The notes under the pieces: model-generated
Database searches by the model: none
The model's input: only the letters and a program-made list of their open reading frames with translations
Told to the model about the DNA's origin: nothing
DNA from: an uncultured Pelagibacteraceae bacterium
Lineage (GTDB): Bacteria > Pseudomonadota > Alphaproteobacteria > Pelagibacterales > Pelagibacteraceae
Length of the DNA: 64,000 nt
Direction of reading: 5' to 3'
Assembly (NCBI GenBank): GCA_902593845.1
Contig: CACJJV010000005.1
Span: 1-64,000, forward strand
Shown here: positions 1 to 8,482 of the stretch, piece after piece
Layout of the letters: each line of letters starts with the position of its first letter
Numbering within the stretch: position 1 is the first letter of the stretch
Made by a program: the position numbers and the translations under genes

Positions 1-662
1 TTAGAAGAAAAGTTTTAGAACTTGAAAAAGAAGGAGTTATAACACGTAATAAAAAAAAAATCATTATTGATAGGAAAGCATTTCCATTTGTCAAACCTGA
101 TAACCAAATTAAATTTTCATCAAAATATATTCACTTAGTTTCACAAGCTTTAAATAAAGATAAAGTTTATTCAAAAAAACTTGATCAAAAAACTATTGAA
201 AATATAATAAAAAAAAAATTTTCATTATCATGGAGATGGTTTTACAGAATGCAGATACCTTTAATTATAGGATATCATAAATTTTTTCAAGATTTGACAA
301 CATTTCACATTTGGGGGACAGTTTGTATGAATCAGGTTTTAAATGTTTCAAGCCAATTAAATTCAGATAGTGAAAAATCTTCATTAGATTACTTTGCTAC
401 AAATAACATTCTCATAGAAAATCTTGGTACAAATGCTGGAATAAGTGCTATGTCAATTTCTGATATGACAAAAATTCCTCGAGCAACAATAATTAGAAAG
501 TGTAAATATTTAATAAAAGAAGATTTGATAAAGTTAAATGAAAAAAAACAATATGTACTAACTTCTATGAATTTTAGAAAAATTTTACCTTATCAAACAG
601 AAATTTTTAAATACAAAGCTAAATTTATTCGTAAAGTTTTAAATCTACTTGTAATATCTTAA
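1..662 (+). CDS. Winged-helix transcriptional regulator, 5' end outside window
   Basis: The frame is open from base 3 to the TAA at 660-662, so the gene starts upstream of the window and at least 219 residues are visible. An ATG at 249 lies inside this frame and is not the likely start. The first visible residues (RRKVLELEKEGVI) look like the recognition helix and wing of one winged helix-turn-helix. A second one lies near the C-terminus, where S-I-S-D-M-T-K-I-P-R-A-T-I-I-R-K-C-K-Y-L is followed by a wing ending in KKQYVLT. The middle is mostly helical with aromatic residues and has no recognisable ligand domain. A DNA-binding regulator with two wHTH units is inferred; the target is unknown. 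It precedes the transporter gene by 44 bases. Confidence 0.6.
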   Translation, partial: RRKVLELEKEGVITRNKKKIIIDRKAFPFVKPDNQIKFSSKYIHLVSQALNKDKVYSKKLDQKTIENIIKKKFSLSWRWFYRMQIPLIIGYHKFFQDLTTFHIWGTVCMNQVLNVSSQLNSDSEKSSLDYFATNNILIENLGTNAGISAMSISDMTKIPRATIIRKCKYLIKEDLIKLNEKKQYVLTSMNFRKILPYQTEIFKYKAKFIRKVLNLLVIS

Positions 663-706
663 AAATTATGCTCTAGTATTTTGTTGCGGAAGTACTTAGA
701 GGGGTC

Positions 707-1558
707 ATGGGTATAGTAACAACAATAGCGCCATTTGCGTTAGCATTAATTATGTTAGGGCTTGGTGCGTCATTAACAGTAAAAGATTTCACAAGAGTTT
801 TTCAGCATCCAAAAGAATTTTTTGTTGGTTTAATTTGTCAATTAGTTGTTCTTCCAATCATAAGTTATGTATTGATAATTATTTTAAAGACTCCCGTAGA
901 GTTAGCGTTAGGGGTAATGTTGATTGCAGCTGCGCCTGGTGGTGTAACTTCAAATGTACTAACTAAATTTGCAGATGGCGATGTTGCACTTTCTATTTCT
1001 CTTACTGCTTTTACTAGTTTAATAAGTATTGTTTCAGTTCCTTATATAGTTTTTTTATCAATTGATATATTTGACATTACTTATGTTGAAAAAGAAGTTT
1101 CAATGCTTGGTATATCATTGAAAATGTTTTTTGTAGTTACTGTGCCAGTAATAATTGGAATGATTATTAGAAAATTTTTTAGTGATTTTATAGAAAATAA
1201 TATGAAAATTATTGAGAAAATATCTATAGGATTATTTTCAATTGTTTTTATTGCTATCTATATTCAAGAATGGGATAGTATTATAATGTTCCTTTCTACA
1301 GCAGGAACTATTGCTTTAGTTCTAAATATTTCCATGATGATTATAGGTTTCTATGTTGCTAAATTTTTCGCATCAGGTGTTGCTCAACAAAGATGTATAT
1401 CTCTCGAATGCGGATTACAAAATGGGACATTAGCTGTTTTTGTAGGAACTCAATTGTTTGGTCAAAATATGACTTATATGGTTCCAACTGCAGCATATGC
1501 TTTGATAATGATGATGACCTCTGTTCTTTTTGTTTTTTTCTTAAGAAGAAAAACTTAA
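707..1558 (+). CDS. Bile acid:sodium symporter (BASS/SBF) family transporter
   Basis: This inner-membrane protein of 283 residues has about nine hydrophobic segments and matches the SBF/BASS family in length and in landmarks. These include an N-terminal LGLGASLTVKDF segment, a G-V-T-S-N-V-L-T-K-F-A-D-G-D motif in the crossover region, and a late segment beginning with the family-typical E-C-G-L-Q-N-G. The family couples sodium entry to uptake of organic anions such as bile acids, pantoate or 2-oxoacids. The substrate here cannot be read from sequence. The stop codon interlocks with that of the convergent dehydrogenase (4-base overlap). Its position beside the sulfonate region makes an organic acid or sulfonate substrate thinkable, but that is only inference. 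Confidence 0.8.
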   Translation: MGIVTTIAPFALALIMLGLGASLTVKDFTRVFQHPKEFFVGLICQLVVLPIISYVLIIILKTPVELALGVMLIAAAPGGVTSNVLTKFADGDVALSISLTAFTSLISIVSVPYIVFLSIDIFDITYVEKEVSMLGISLKMFFVVTVPVIIGMIIRKFFSDFIENNMKIIEKISIGLFSIVFIAIYIQEWDSIIMFLSTAGTIALVLNISMMIIGFYVAKFFASGVAQQRCISLECGLQNGTLAVFVGTQLFGQNMTYMVPTAAYALIMMMTSVLFVFFLRRKT

Positions 1559-3999
1559 TTATTTTTAAAATTAGTTTGTTTTAAGGGTTTGTTGATTAAT
1601 TCAATAGGATATTTTTTTTTCTCTATTTCAATAAATAAATCTTTTTTGTGAAGTTCATCATTTGAAATATCGTTATTGATATAACTAAATGTTAAATTTT
1701 TCCTAAAATTAAAAGAATAATTACCAGATGTTGATCTACCTATAATTTTATTTTCTAAATAAATAGGCTCATCATGGAGCAATAATGGCTCACCTGGTTT
1801 GCTATCTTTTAGAGTAAACATTGCAAATCTACTTTTAATTTTTTCCTTTTTGATTTTTTCTAAAGCTTTTTTGCCAATAAATTCATCCTCTTTTTTAGAG
1901 CTTATTGTGAAAGATAAACCTGCTTGATATTGATTTTCTTCTGGTGAAATGTCGTGTCCCCAATGTAGAAATCCACTTTCCATTCGCATAATATCCATGG
2001 CATGCATACCGCAATTCGATAGGTTAAAATCTTTTCCTTTATTAATCAATAATTCATAAATTTTTTTAGCATTTTCAGATTTAACATATAATTCGTAGCC
2101 TAATTCACCAACGTATGACAATCTTTGAGTCCAAATTTTAATTCCTTCAATAGTGATATATTTTGCCGTACTAAATCTAAAATTATCATTTTCAAAATTA
2201 TCTTTTGAAATTGATTTCATTAAAGCTCTACTTTTTGGTCCAAAAACTCCAAAAACACAATAATCATCAGTAACGTCTTTTAACTTAAGATCTTTTGCAA
2301 GGTGTTTGTTTATATGAAATTTATCTCTTTCTCGCGTAGCTGCAGAGCTAATTATTCTAAAATGATCTTTATTAATACAAACAACTGTTAGATCTGTTTC
2401 AATACCACCATCGGGATTTAACATATGTGTATAAACACATTTTCCAGCCTCATTTTTAATATTAGCAGTACAAATTTTTTGTAATTCCCTGTGAGCCTGA
2501 TTAGATTTTATCTCAAATTTTGAAAAAGGAGTTAAATCAAATAAACCAACATTCTTTATAGTGTTATTTGTTTCATATTCTGCTGAAGGGTACCAATTTT
2601 GGTAATTATAACTGTATTCATACTCTGTTTTTTCTCCATCTAAAGCAAACCACATTGGTCTTTCATATCCTCCTGAAACACCAAAACACGCTCCGAAACT
2701 TTTTAATTCATCATGATATGGAAGTGTTTTTATATTCCTGGAGGTTTTATGTTGTTTAAAAGGCCAATGCATTCCATATAAATCTCCTAACGATTCTGTA
2801 ATTCTTTTTTTAATAAAACCTAGCTCAGAGTGAAATTTTTGAAATCTTTTTATGTCATAACAGAAAATATCTTCATTAATATGTCCATTGATTAACCACT
2901 CAGCTGTAACTTTACCAACCCCTCCTCCACTTCCAATCCCAATACTATTTAAACCACAGCATACAAAGAAGTTTTTTACCTCCGGCACTTCTCCAAGCAA
3001 TGTATTTGTATCTGGAGTAAATGACTCGGGTCCAGAAAAAAATTTTCTAATTCCTGCTGTTTCTAAAACTGGAAATCTTTTTATTGCAGTGGCTAAATAA
3101 GGCTCAAAATGCTCAAAATTTTCTTGAAATTCTCCAAAGGAAAAATTCTCTGGAACTTTATTGGTTTTATCCCATGCTGGGATTGATTGAGATTCAAAAA
3201 TTCCAACTAATATTTTTCCAGCATCTTCTTTTATATAAGTTCTGTTATCAAAATCTCTTATCACTGGTAAAGTTTTAGAAAGATTTTCAATCGGTTCAGT
3301 AATAATATAGAAGTGTTCTGCTGGATAAAGAGGAATGCTTACTCCAGCTTTTTCTCCAATTTGGCGTGACCACATTCCTGATGCTAAAACTATATACTCA
3401 CAATCAATTTTTTGACCATTTACTTTTACACCAGAAATTTTTCCATCTTTATTTATGATCTCATCAACGGGAGTTTTTTCAAAAATCTTTGCCCCTTCCA
3501 TTCTTGCTGCTTTTGCTAACATATGTGTTACTCCAGATGGGTCTGCAGCTCCATCGCCTGGCATCAAAATCCCTCCTAAAACTTCCTCAGTATTTACAAT
3601 TGGATAATCTTTCTTAATTTGTTCTTTATCTAAAATTCTAACATCAACATCAAAAAGTTGTGCAGTTGTTGCTTGTCTTTGAAGCTCTTGCCATCTACCT
3701 TTATTCTCAGCAATTGAAAGTGCACCGTTTAATCTTAATCCTGCTGAATGATCAACTTTCTTTTCAAGTTCTTTATAAAGATCCAAAGTATATTTTCTAA
3801 TTTTGGTAATTGCTGCTGATGGACCTAATTGACTTACTAATCCAGCTGCATGCCAAGTCGTACCTGATGTTAACTGATCTCTTTCTAAAAGGATTGTATC
3901 TTTCCAACCAAATTTAGCTAAATGATAAGCAACTGAACAACCAACTACTCCACCTCCGATAACAACAACTTTGGTGCTACTTGGAAGTTTTTTTTCCAT
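1555..3999 (-). CDS. FAD-dependent dimethylglycine/sarcosine dehydrogenase-like protein with GcvT domain
   Basis: The 814 residues have the architecture of DMGDH and sarcosine dehydrogenase. An N-terminal DAO-type FAD domain carries GGGVVG at about residues 15-20. The T-T-W-H-A-A-G motif places His50 where this family attaches FAD covalently. A C-terminal aminomethyltransferase (GcvT) half spans about 430-800 and would move the one-carbon unit to tetrahydrofolate. The length is normal for the family. The gene is last in a tight leftward operon after the aminotransferase and alanine dehydrogenase (gap of 4 bases). The family oxidises N-methyl groups on small amines. Dimethylglycine or sarcosine is the default substrate, but the operon context raises N-methyltaurine as an alternative (inference). 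Confidence 0.85.
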   Translation of the reverse strand: MEKKLPSSTKVVVIGGGVVGCSVAYHLAKFGWKDTILLERDQLTSGTTWHAAGLVSQLGPSAAITKIRKYTLDLYKELEKKVDHSAGLRLNGALSIAENKGRWQELQRQATTAQLFDVDVRILDKEQIKKDYPIVNTEEVLGGILMPGDGAADPSGVTHMLAKAARMEGAKIFEKTPVDEIINKDGKISGVKVNGQKIDCEYIVLASGMWSRQIGEKAGVSIPLYPAEHFYIITEPIENLSKTLPVIRDFDNRTYIKEDAGKILVGIFESQSIPAWDKTNKVPENFSFGEFQENFEHFEPYLATAIKRFPVLETAGIRKFFSGPESFTPDTNTLLGEVPEVKNFFVCCGLNSIGIGSGGGVGKVTAEWLINGHINEDIFCYDIKRFQKFHSELGFIKKRITESLGDLYGMHWPFKQHKTSRNIKTLPYHDELKSFGACFGVSGGYERPMWFALDGEKTEYEYSYNYQNWYPSAEYETNNTIKNVGLFDLTPFSKFEIKSNQAHRELQKICTANIKNEAGKCVYTHMLNPDGGIETDLTVVCINKDHFRIISSAATRERDKFHINKHLAKDLKLKDVTDDYCVFGVFGPKSRALMKSISKDNFENDNFRFSTAKYITIEGIKIWTQRLSYVGELGYELYVKSENAKKIYELLINKGKDFNLSNCGMHAMDIMRMESGFLHWGHDISPEENQYQAGLSFTISSKKEDEFIGKKALEKIKKEKIKSRFAMFTLKDSKPGEPLLLHDEPIYLENKIIGRSTSGNYSFNFRKNLTFSYINNDISNDELHKKDLFIEIEKKKYPIELINKPLKQTNFKNN

Positions 4000-4003
4000 T
4001 TAA

Positions 4004-5122
4004 TTAATTTTTGATTGCATCTCCTGGGTTAACATATTCATGTCCAAATACATCTGCAACAGCTTTATAAGTCACATGACCCTTATGAACATTTAATCCT
4101 GCTAAAAAGTTTTTATCTTCACTAAGAGCTTTTTGATAACCTCTATTAGCTAATTTGACCAAATAAGGAAGTGTTGCTTTGTTTAATGCGATAGTTGATG
4201 TTCTAGGAACCCCTCCTGGCATGTTAGCTACACAATAATGAACAACATTATCAACTATAAAAGTTGGATCATTAAAGGTCGTCGGTTTACTTGTTTCTAC
4301 ACAGCCACCTTGATCAATTGCAACGTCAACAATAACTGAGCCTCTTTTCATTAATTTTAACATATCTTTAGTGACTAATTTAGGCGCCTCTGCTCCAGGA
4401 ATTAAAACTCCTCCTACTATTAAATCTGCTTCAGCTACTAACTTTTTTAAATCTATCTTATCACTTTGTTCTGGAATAATTTTATCACCAAACATTTCAA
4501 CTAATTGTTTTAACCTTGCCTCTGATTTGTCTACAACATGAACTTTTGCTTTCATGCCAGTTGCTATAGTTGCAGCATTTTCTCCTACAACACCTCCACC
4601 TAAAATTAAAACGTTAGCTGGTTCACCACCAGGAGCTCCACCCAATAATACTCCTCTACCTTTTTGGTTTTTTTCTAAACAATGTGCTCCAGCTTGAACT
4701 GACATACGTCCTGCTACAGCACTCATTGGTGCAAGTAAAGGAAGCCTTCCATTATCATCAGTAATGGTTTCATAAGCTATATTAATACTTTTTGATTTTA
4801 CCAAACCCTCTGTCAATTCTTTTGCAGCCGCCAGATGTAAATAAGTGTATACGATTTGATTTTCTTTAATCATTTCAACCTCAACTTTTTGAGGTTCTTT
4901 AACTTTAACAATTATTTCAGCATCATTAAAAATATCAGTGGCTTTTTCAATAATTTTAGCACCGGCATTTTTGTACTGATCATTGTCGAAACCTGCTTCA
5001 AAGCCTCCATTGTTTTCTACTAATACTTCATGTCCTTCAGAGACAAGAGTTTTTACACTATCTGGTGTTAAGCCTATTCTATTTTCTTGAGGTTTAATTT
5101 CTTTAGGTACGCCAATTCTCAT
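4004..5122 (-). CDS. ald: Alanine dehydrogenase
   Basis: This cytoplasmic enzyme of 372 residues deaminates L-alanine to pyruvate and ammonia with NAD. The N-terminus MRIGVPKEIKPQENRI is diagnostic of the family. The expected substrate residues sit in V-K-V-K-E-P-Q and Y-L-H-L-A-A, and the NAD fold shows G-G-G-V-V-G near residue 175. The length is full. It is the middle gene of a leftward operon, 9 bases after the class III aminotransferase. In bacteria that use taurine, Ald regenerates pyruvate for taurine:pyruvate aminotransferase and releases the amino group as ammonium. That role fits well here. Confidence 0.95.
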   Translation of the reverse strand: MRIGVPKEIKPQENRIGLTPDSVKTLVSEGHEVLVENNGGFEAGFDNDQYKNAGAKIIEKATDIFNDAEIIVKVKEPQKVEVEMIKENQIVYTYLHLAAAKELTEGLVKSKSINIAYETITDDNGRLPLLAPMSAVAGRMSVQAGAHCLEKNQKGRGVLLGGAPGGEPANVLILGGGVVGENAATIATGMKAKVHVVDKSEARLKQLVEMFGDKIIPEQSDKIDLKKLVAEADLIVGGVLIPGAEAPKLVTKDMLKLMKRGSVIVDVAIDQGGCVETSKPTTFNDPTFIVDNVVHYCVANMPGGVPRTSTIALNKATLPYLVKLANRGYQKALSEDKNFLAGLNVHKGHVTYKAVADVFGHEYVNPGDAIKN

Positions 5123-5131
5123 TAACGAAAT

Positions 5132-6478
5132 TTAATTCTTTTTACTTTTTGCGTAATTAGTTATTCCGGTTCTTAATTTTTCAATAATTTCATCAATATG
5201 TTTTTTTTCACAAATAAACATCGGTGCTATAATTAAACAATCACCTGTAGCTTTGAAATTTACTCCAGCATCATAACAATGTTTAAAAGTAGCTAAGCCT
5301 GCTTTACCAGGTCTACCATCAGTTTTAATATCTATACCGCCCATCATTCCATAGCCTCTAATGTTATCCACTACATCAATGTCTTTTAATGAAAATAGTC
5401 CTTCTTGGAAGTAAGGAGCTAGTTCTTTTGCTCTATTAAAAATATCTTCTTTTTCAAAAATATCTTGAACAGCTAATGCTGCTGCAACAGAAACTGGTAT
5501 TCCTGAATAAGTATAACCATGAAATAATTCTATCGCACCTTTTGGAGAATTATCCATAACCGCATCATAAATCTCTTCTTTACAAGCAACCACACCAAAT
5601 GGAACTATCCCATTAGTTGTTGCTTTAGCCATAGTCATTATGTCAGGTGTTACACCAAACTCTTGAGCTCCAAAAGCTGAACCAGTTCTTCCCCATCCAG
5701 TAATAACTTCATCAAAAATCAAAAGAATTTTATGTTTGTCACAAAGTTCTCTTAATCTTTGTAAATATCCAACTGGTGGAACTAAAGTTCCTGTTGAACC
5801 AGCAATTGGCTCAACAATGCAGGCTGCAATATTTTCTGAACCAAAGTTAGTACAAATTCTTTCTAGGTCATTAGCAATTTCAGCGCCTGTTTCAGGTTGG
5901 CCTGATATAAATTTATGTTCATCTAAATGTGTATGTCTCATATGAACAACACCTGGCATCAAAACACTTGCATAAGCTTTGACATTATTAATCATACCAC
6001 CTACTGATGTTGCTCCAATATTCATCCCATGATACGCACGTTCTCTTCCAACAAATCTAAATCTTTGTCCCTCGCCTCTTGCTTTATGGTAAGCAATACT
6101 AATTTTGATCGCTGTTTCAACTGCAGTAGATCCACAAATTGTATAAAAAATTTTATTTAAATTTCCTGGTGTATGTTTTGAAATTCTAGTTGCTAATTCA
6201 AAAGATCCACCAAATCCTTGTTGGAAGGGTTGACAATAATCTAAAGTTTGTAATTGATTTGTTATTGCTTCAATAATTTCTTTTCTACCATGTCCTAAAG
6301 GATTGCAGAATAATCCTGAGCTAGCATCAATTTGAGTTTTACCTTGGTGATTTTTTAAATATACACCTTTTGCCTCCACTATAAGTTTTGGATTTTCTTT
6401 AAAATCTTTATTAGATGTAAACGGCATCCAATGTTCATTTAAAGAATTAGGTACAGATGTTCTTTTTTCTGAGCTCAT
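5132..6478 (-). CDS. tpa: Class III aminotransferase, probable taurine--pyruvate aminotransferase
   Basis: The 448-residue PLP enzyme is of the omega-amino acid:pyruvate type. Motifs seen are L-I-F-D-E-V-I-T-G-W-G-R-T-G for cofactor contact and M-T-M-A-K-A-T-T-N-G with the Schiff-base lysine. The class III fold and length are complete. The substrate is assigned from context: it is divergent from a taurine ABC transporter and co-transcribed with alanine dehydrogenase, the known pairing for taurine conversion to sulfoacetaldehyde with alanine as co-product. Beta-alanine, hypotaurine or another omega-amino acid remain possible. It is the first gene of the leftward operon and would be read from the 176-base divergent region. 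Confidence 0.8.
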   Translation of the reverse strand: MSSEKRTSVPNSLNEHWMPFTSNKDFKENPKLIVEAKGVYLKNHQGKTQIDASSGLFCNPLGHGRKEIIEAITNQLQTLDYCQPFQQGFGGSFELATRISKHTPGNLNKIFYTICGSTAVETAIKISIAYHKARGEGQRFRFVGRERAYHGMNIGATSVGGMINNVKAYASVLMPGVVHMRHTHLDEHKFISGQPETGAEIANDLERICTNFGSENIAACIVEPIAGSTGTLVPPVGYLQRLRELCDKHKILLIFDEVITGWGRTGSAFGAQEFGVTPDIMTMAKATTNGIVPFGVVACKEEIYDAVMDNSPKGAIELFHGYTYSGIPVSVAAALAVQDIFEKEDIFNRAKELAPYFQEGLFSLKDIDVVDNIRGYGMMGGIDIKTDGRPGKAGLATFKHCYDAGVNFKATGDCLIIAPMFICEKKHIDEIIEKLRTGITNYAKSKKN

Positions 6479-6551
6479 ATTAAAATTTTATAATTGGTTA
6501 ATTAATGAATCCTTAGACTAATTAAGTCCAATAAACCACCAAAATAATTGT

Positions 6552-6568
6552 CACAACTTTAAGTTGTG
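6552..6568. promoter_or_regulatory. 17-bp perfect palindrome, candidate operator in the tpa/tauA divergent region
   Basis: CACAACTT-T-AAGTTGTG has two perfect 8-base arms around one base. It sits 74 bases upstream of the aminotransferase start and 87 bases upstream of the tauA start. It is the only strong inverted repeat in the 6479-6654 gap. Its position, between divergent operons of one pathway, is typical for a regulator that controls both. No regulator gene lies next to it in this window. Confidence 0.5.
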
Positions 6569-6588
6569 TAACTAGAATGAGCATTTTT

Positions 6589-6616
6589 TTGTTTTACATA
6601 TAGGTCAATTTAATCT
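6589..6616 (+). promoter_or_regulatory. Candidate sigma-70 promoter for tauA
   Basis: TTGTTT at 6589-6594 and TAATCT at 6611-6616 are separated by 16 bases. This would place the transcript start about 30 bases before the tauA ATG. The palindrome at 6552-6568 ends 20 bases upstream of the -35 box, a position more typical of an activator than of a repressor for this side. Promoter boxes are easily found by chance in such AT-rich DNA, so this is tentative. Confidence 0.3.
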
Positions 6617-6654
6617 TAAAATTGAAACATATAAATAAACAAGGAAGAGGAAAA

Positions 6655-7596
6655 ATGAAAAAAATAATTAGTTTTATTCTTGGATGTTTTGTAGCTCTTA
6701 ATCTTTCAATTTCAGTTGCTAATTCTGCAGCTAATGAAGTTAGAGTTGCATACTTCTTAGAGTGGCCAAGCCCAAATCTAGAGGATATGATGAAGAAAAA
6801 CTTCGCTAAAGCTCTAGGGGTTCCTGTTAAGTGGACAAACTTTACTAACGGTGGTGCAATGACTGATGCTATGTTAGCGGGTGATATTGATATCTCTTAC
6901 TCTCAAGGTTTAGTTCCATTCATTAATGCTGTTAAATCAAAAGCTCCTATCAAACTTGTAGATGTTGCTATGGAATACGGAATGGGTGGTACAACATGTG
7001 TAACATCTAATGCTTCAGGTATAACAAAAGCTAACGCTACAGAACTTGAAGGTAAAAAAGTTGCTGTTCCACTAGGTACAATGGCTGAATACGTTTTTGA
7101 TGAAAGTATGAAAGTTGTAGGTGCGGACAGAAAAAAAATGGATATCATTCAAATGGACCCTGAAGAAGGCGCTGCTGCTTTGGTAAGTGGTGATGTTGTA
7201 ATGGCATGTTTATTCGGTGGTAACTCAATTAAAGCTGCAACTGCAGTTGGATCTAGATTACTTACAGTTCAAGAGGCTAGAGACGCAGGTATCCTAGGTA
7301 TTGATATCACTTCAGTAACTACTAAGTTTATGAAGGAAAATCCAGGTATGCTAAGAACTTTTATTGAAGTAACTCATGAGGCTAATGCAAGATATAGAGC
7401 TGGTAAAAGCGATATGAATGCAATGTCAAAAGCTTCTGAAATGAAAGTTGCTGATATGAAAGAAACTTTAAGTGGCTTTAAATTTCTAACACCAGAGGAA
7501 ACTAAACAATCTATGGAAAGTGGAAATCTTGATGCATTCTTAAAAGGAATGGGAACACCAAGAGGAAACGTAGATACTAGTTTTTTACCTTTATAA
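6655..7596 (+). CDS. tauA: Taurine ABC transporter substrate-binding protein
   Basis: This periplasmic binding protein of 313 residues delivers taurine or a related sulfonate to the TauBC importer. A signal peptide (MKKIISFILGCFVALNLS, cleaved near A-N-S-A-A) is followed by the NMT1/TauA-type fold, including G-A-M-T-D-A-M-L-A-G-D-I-D-I and a C-terminal F-L-T-P-E-E segment. A TTG at 6622 is in frame, but the ATG at 6655 is chosen because A-G-G-A-A-G-A-G-G lies just upstream and the signal peptide begins there. A hairpin follows the gene, as is usual for highly expressed binding proteins. Taurine specificity follows from family resemblance and context, not from visible ligand residues. Confidence 0.9.
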   Translation: MKKIISFILGCFVALNLSISVANSAANEVRVAYFLEWPSPNLEDMMKKNFAKALGVPVKWTNFTNGGAMTDAMLAGDIDISYSQGLVPFINAVKSKAPIKLVDVAMEYGMGGTTCVTSNASGITKANATELEGKKVAVPLGTMAEYVFDESMKVVGADRKKMDIIQMDPEEGAAALVSGDVVMACLFGGNSIKAATAVGSRLLTVQEARDAGILGIDITSVTTKFMKENPGMLRTFIEVTHEANARYRAGKSDMNAMSKASEMKVADMKETLSGFKFLTPEETKQSMESGNLDAFLKGMGTPRGNVDTSFLPL

Positions 7597-7617
7597 TCTA
7601 AGGGTAATTTAAATTTT

Positions 7618-7657
7618 AATAGGCGCCAATTGTAATAAATTGGTGCCTATTTTTTTA
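7618..7657 (+). terminator. Hairpin with T-run after tauA (terminator or attenuator)
   Basis: A 14-bp stem (arms 7618-7631 and 7638-7651, one G-T pair) closes a 6-base loop and runs into T7. It lies between tauA and tauB on the same strand. It would let most transcripts stop after the binding protein and allow lower read-through to the ATPase and permease, or it would stabilise the tauA mRNA 3' end. Confidence 0.85.
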
Positions 7658-7684
7658 TTAAAAATTCAAATATAAAGTCTCTTT

Positions 7685-8482
7685 ATGAGTGATTTAATTT
7701 CACAAAATCTAAACATGATTTTTAAAACTCCTAAAGGAGAAACAGTTCACGCTTTAAAAGATTTAAATTTTACTCTCAAAAAAGGAGAGCTTCTTACTGT
7801 TCTTGGGCCGTCTGGTTGCGGAAAAACTACATTGCTTAACATTACTGCAGGATTTATTAGACCAACTTCAGGAAGTATTACTCTCAATAATAAAGAAATA
7901 GATGGACCAGGAGTTGAAAGGGGAATGGTTTTTCAACAAGGTGCTTTATTTGAATGGCTAACAGTTGCTGAGAATGTCAACTTTGGATTAAGAATGAAAA
8001 AAGAAGATCCAATTAAAACTCAAAAAAAAGTTGATGAATGGTTAGAGATTGTTGGATTAAAAGGTTTTGGAAACACTCCAACTTATCAATTATCTGGAGG
8101 AATGCAGCAGAGAGTTGCCCTTGCAAGATGTCTAATCAACAACCCAGATTTGATTTTAATGGATGAACCATTAGGAGCCCTTGATGCTCTTACAAGAGAA
8201 AAAATGCAGTCCCTAGTTTTAAAAATTTGGAAAGAAACTGGTAAAACTATTATTCTTATTACTCACTCAGTTGAAGAGGCCTTGCTTCTAGGTGAAAGAT
8301 TATATGTGATGGCTCCAAGACCAGGAAGAATACATAAAGAATATAATCTGCCATTCGCTTCAATGGGTTTAAAAGAAGATTTAAGAGAAATCAAAAAAAA
8401 TAAAGAGTTTTCACAAAAACGAGAAGAAATCCTTGAAATGATCTGGAACATGGAAGAGGAAATAATGGGGAAAGATAATTAA
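7685..8482 (+). CDS. tauB: Taurine ABC transporter ATP-binding protein
   Basis: A cytoplasmic ABC ATPase of 265 residues that powers the importer. Walker A is G-P-S-G-C-G-K-T-T, the signature is L-S-G-G-M-Q-Q-R-V-A-L-A-R, Walker B is L-I-L-M-D-E-P, and the H-loop is I-T-H-S. It resembles the nitrate/sulfonate/taurine class throughout, including M-A-P-R-P-G-R after the H-loop. The stop at 8480-8482 directly abuts the ATG of the permease, so the two are translationally coupled. Confidence 0.93.
   Translation: MSDLISQNLNMIFKTPKGETVHALKDLNFTLKKGELLTVLGPSGCGKTTLLNITAGFIRPTSGSITLNNKEIDGPGVERGMVFQQGALFEWLTVAENVNFGLRMKKEDPIKTQKKVDEWLEIVGLKGFGNTPTYQLSGGMQQRVALARCLINNPDLILMDEPLGALDALTREKMQSLVLKIWKETGKTIILITHSVEEALLLGERLYVMAPRPGRIHKEYNLPFASMGLKEDLREIKKNKEFSQKREEILEMIWNMEEEIMGKDN

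Noticed and set aside
2568-3278. Plus-strand ORFs opposite the DMGDH-like gene
   Set aside because: They have no family features and are shadows of the well conserved minus-strand gene.
6622-6654. Upstream TTG start for tauA
   Set aside because: The signal peptide and Shine-Dalgarno both point to the ATG at 6655; the extra residues are polar and would spoil the signal.
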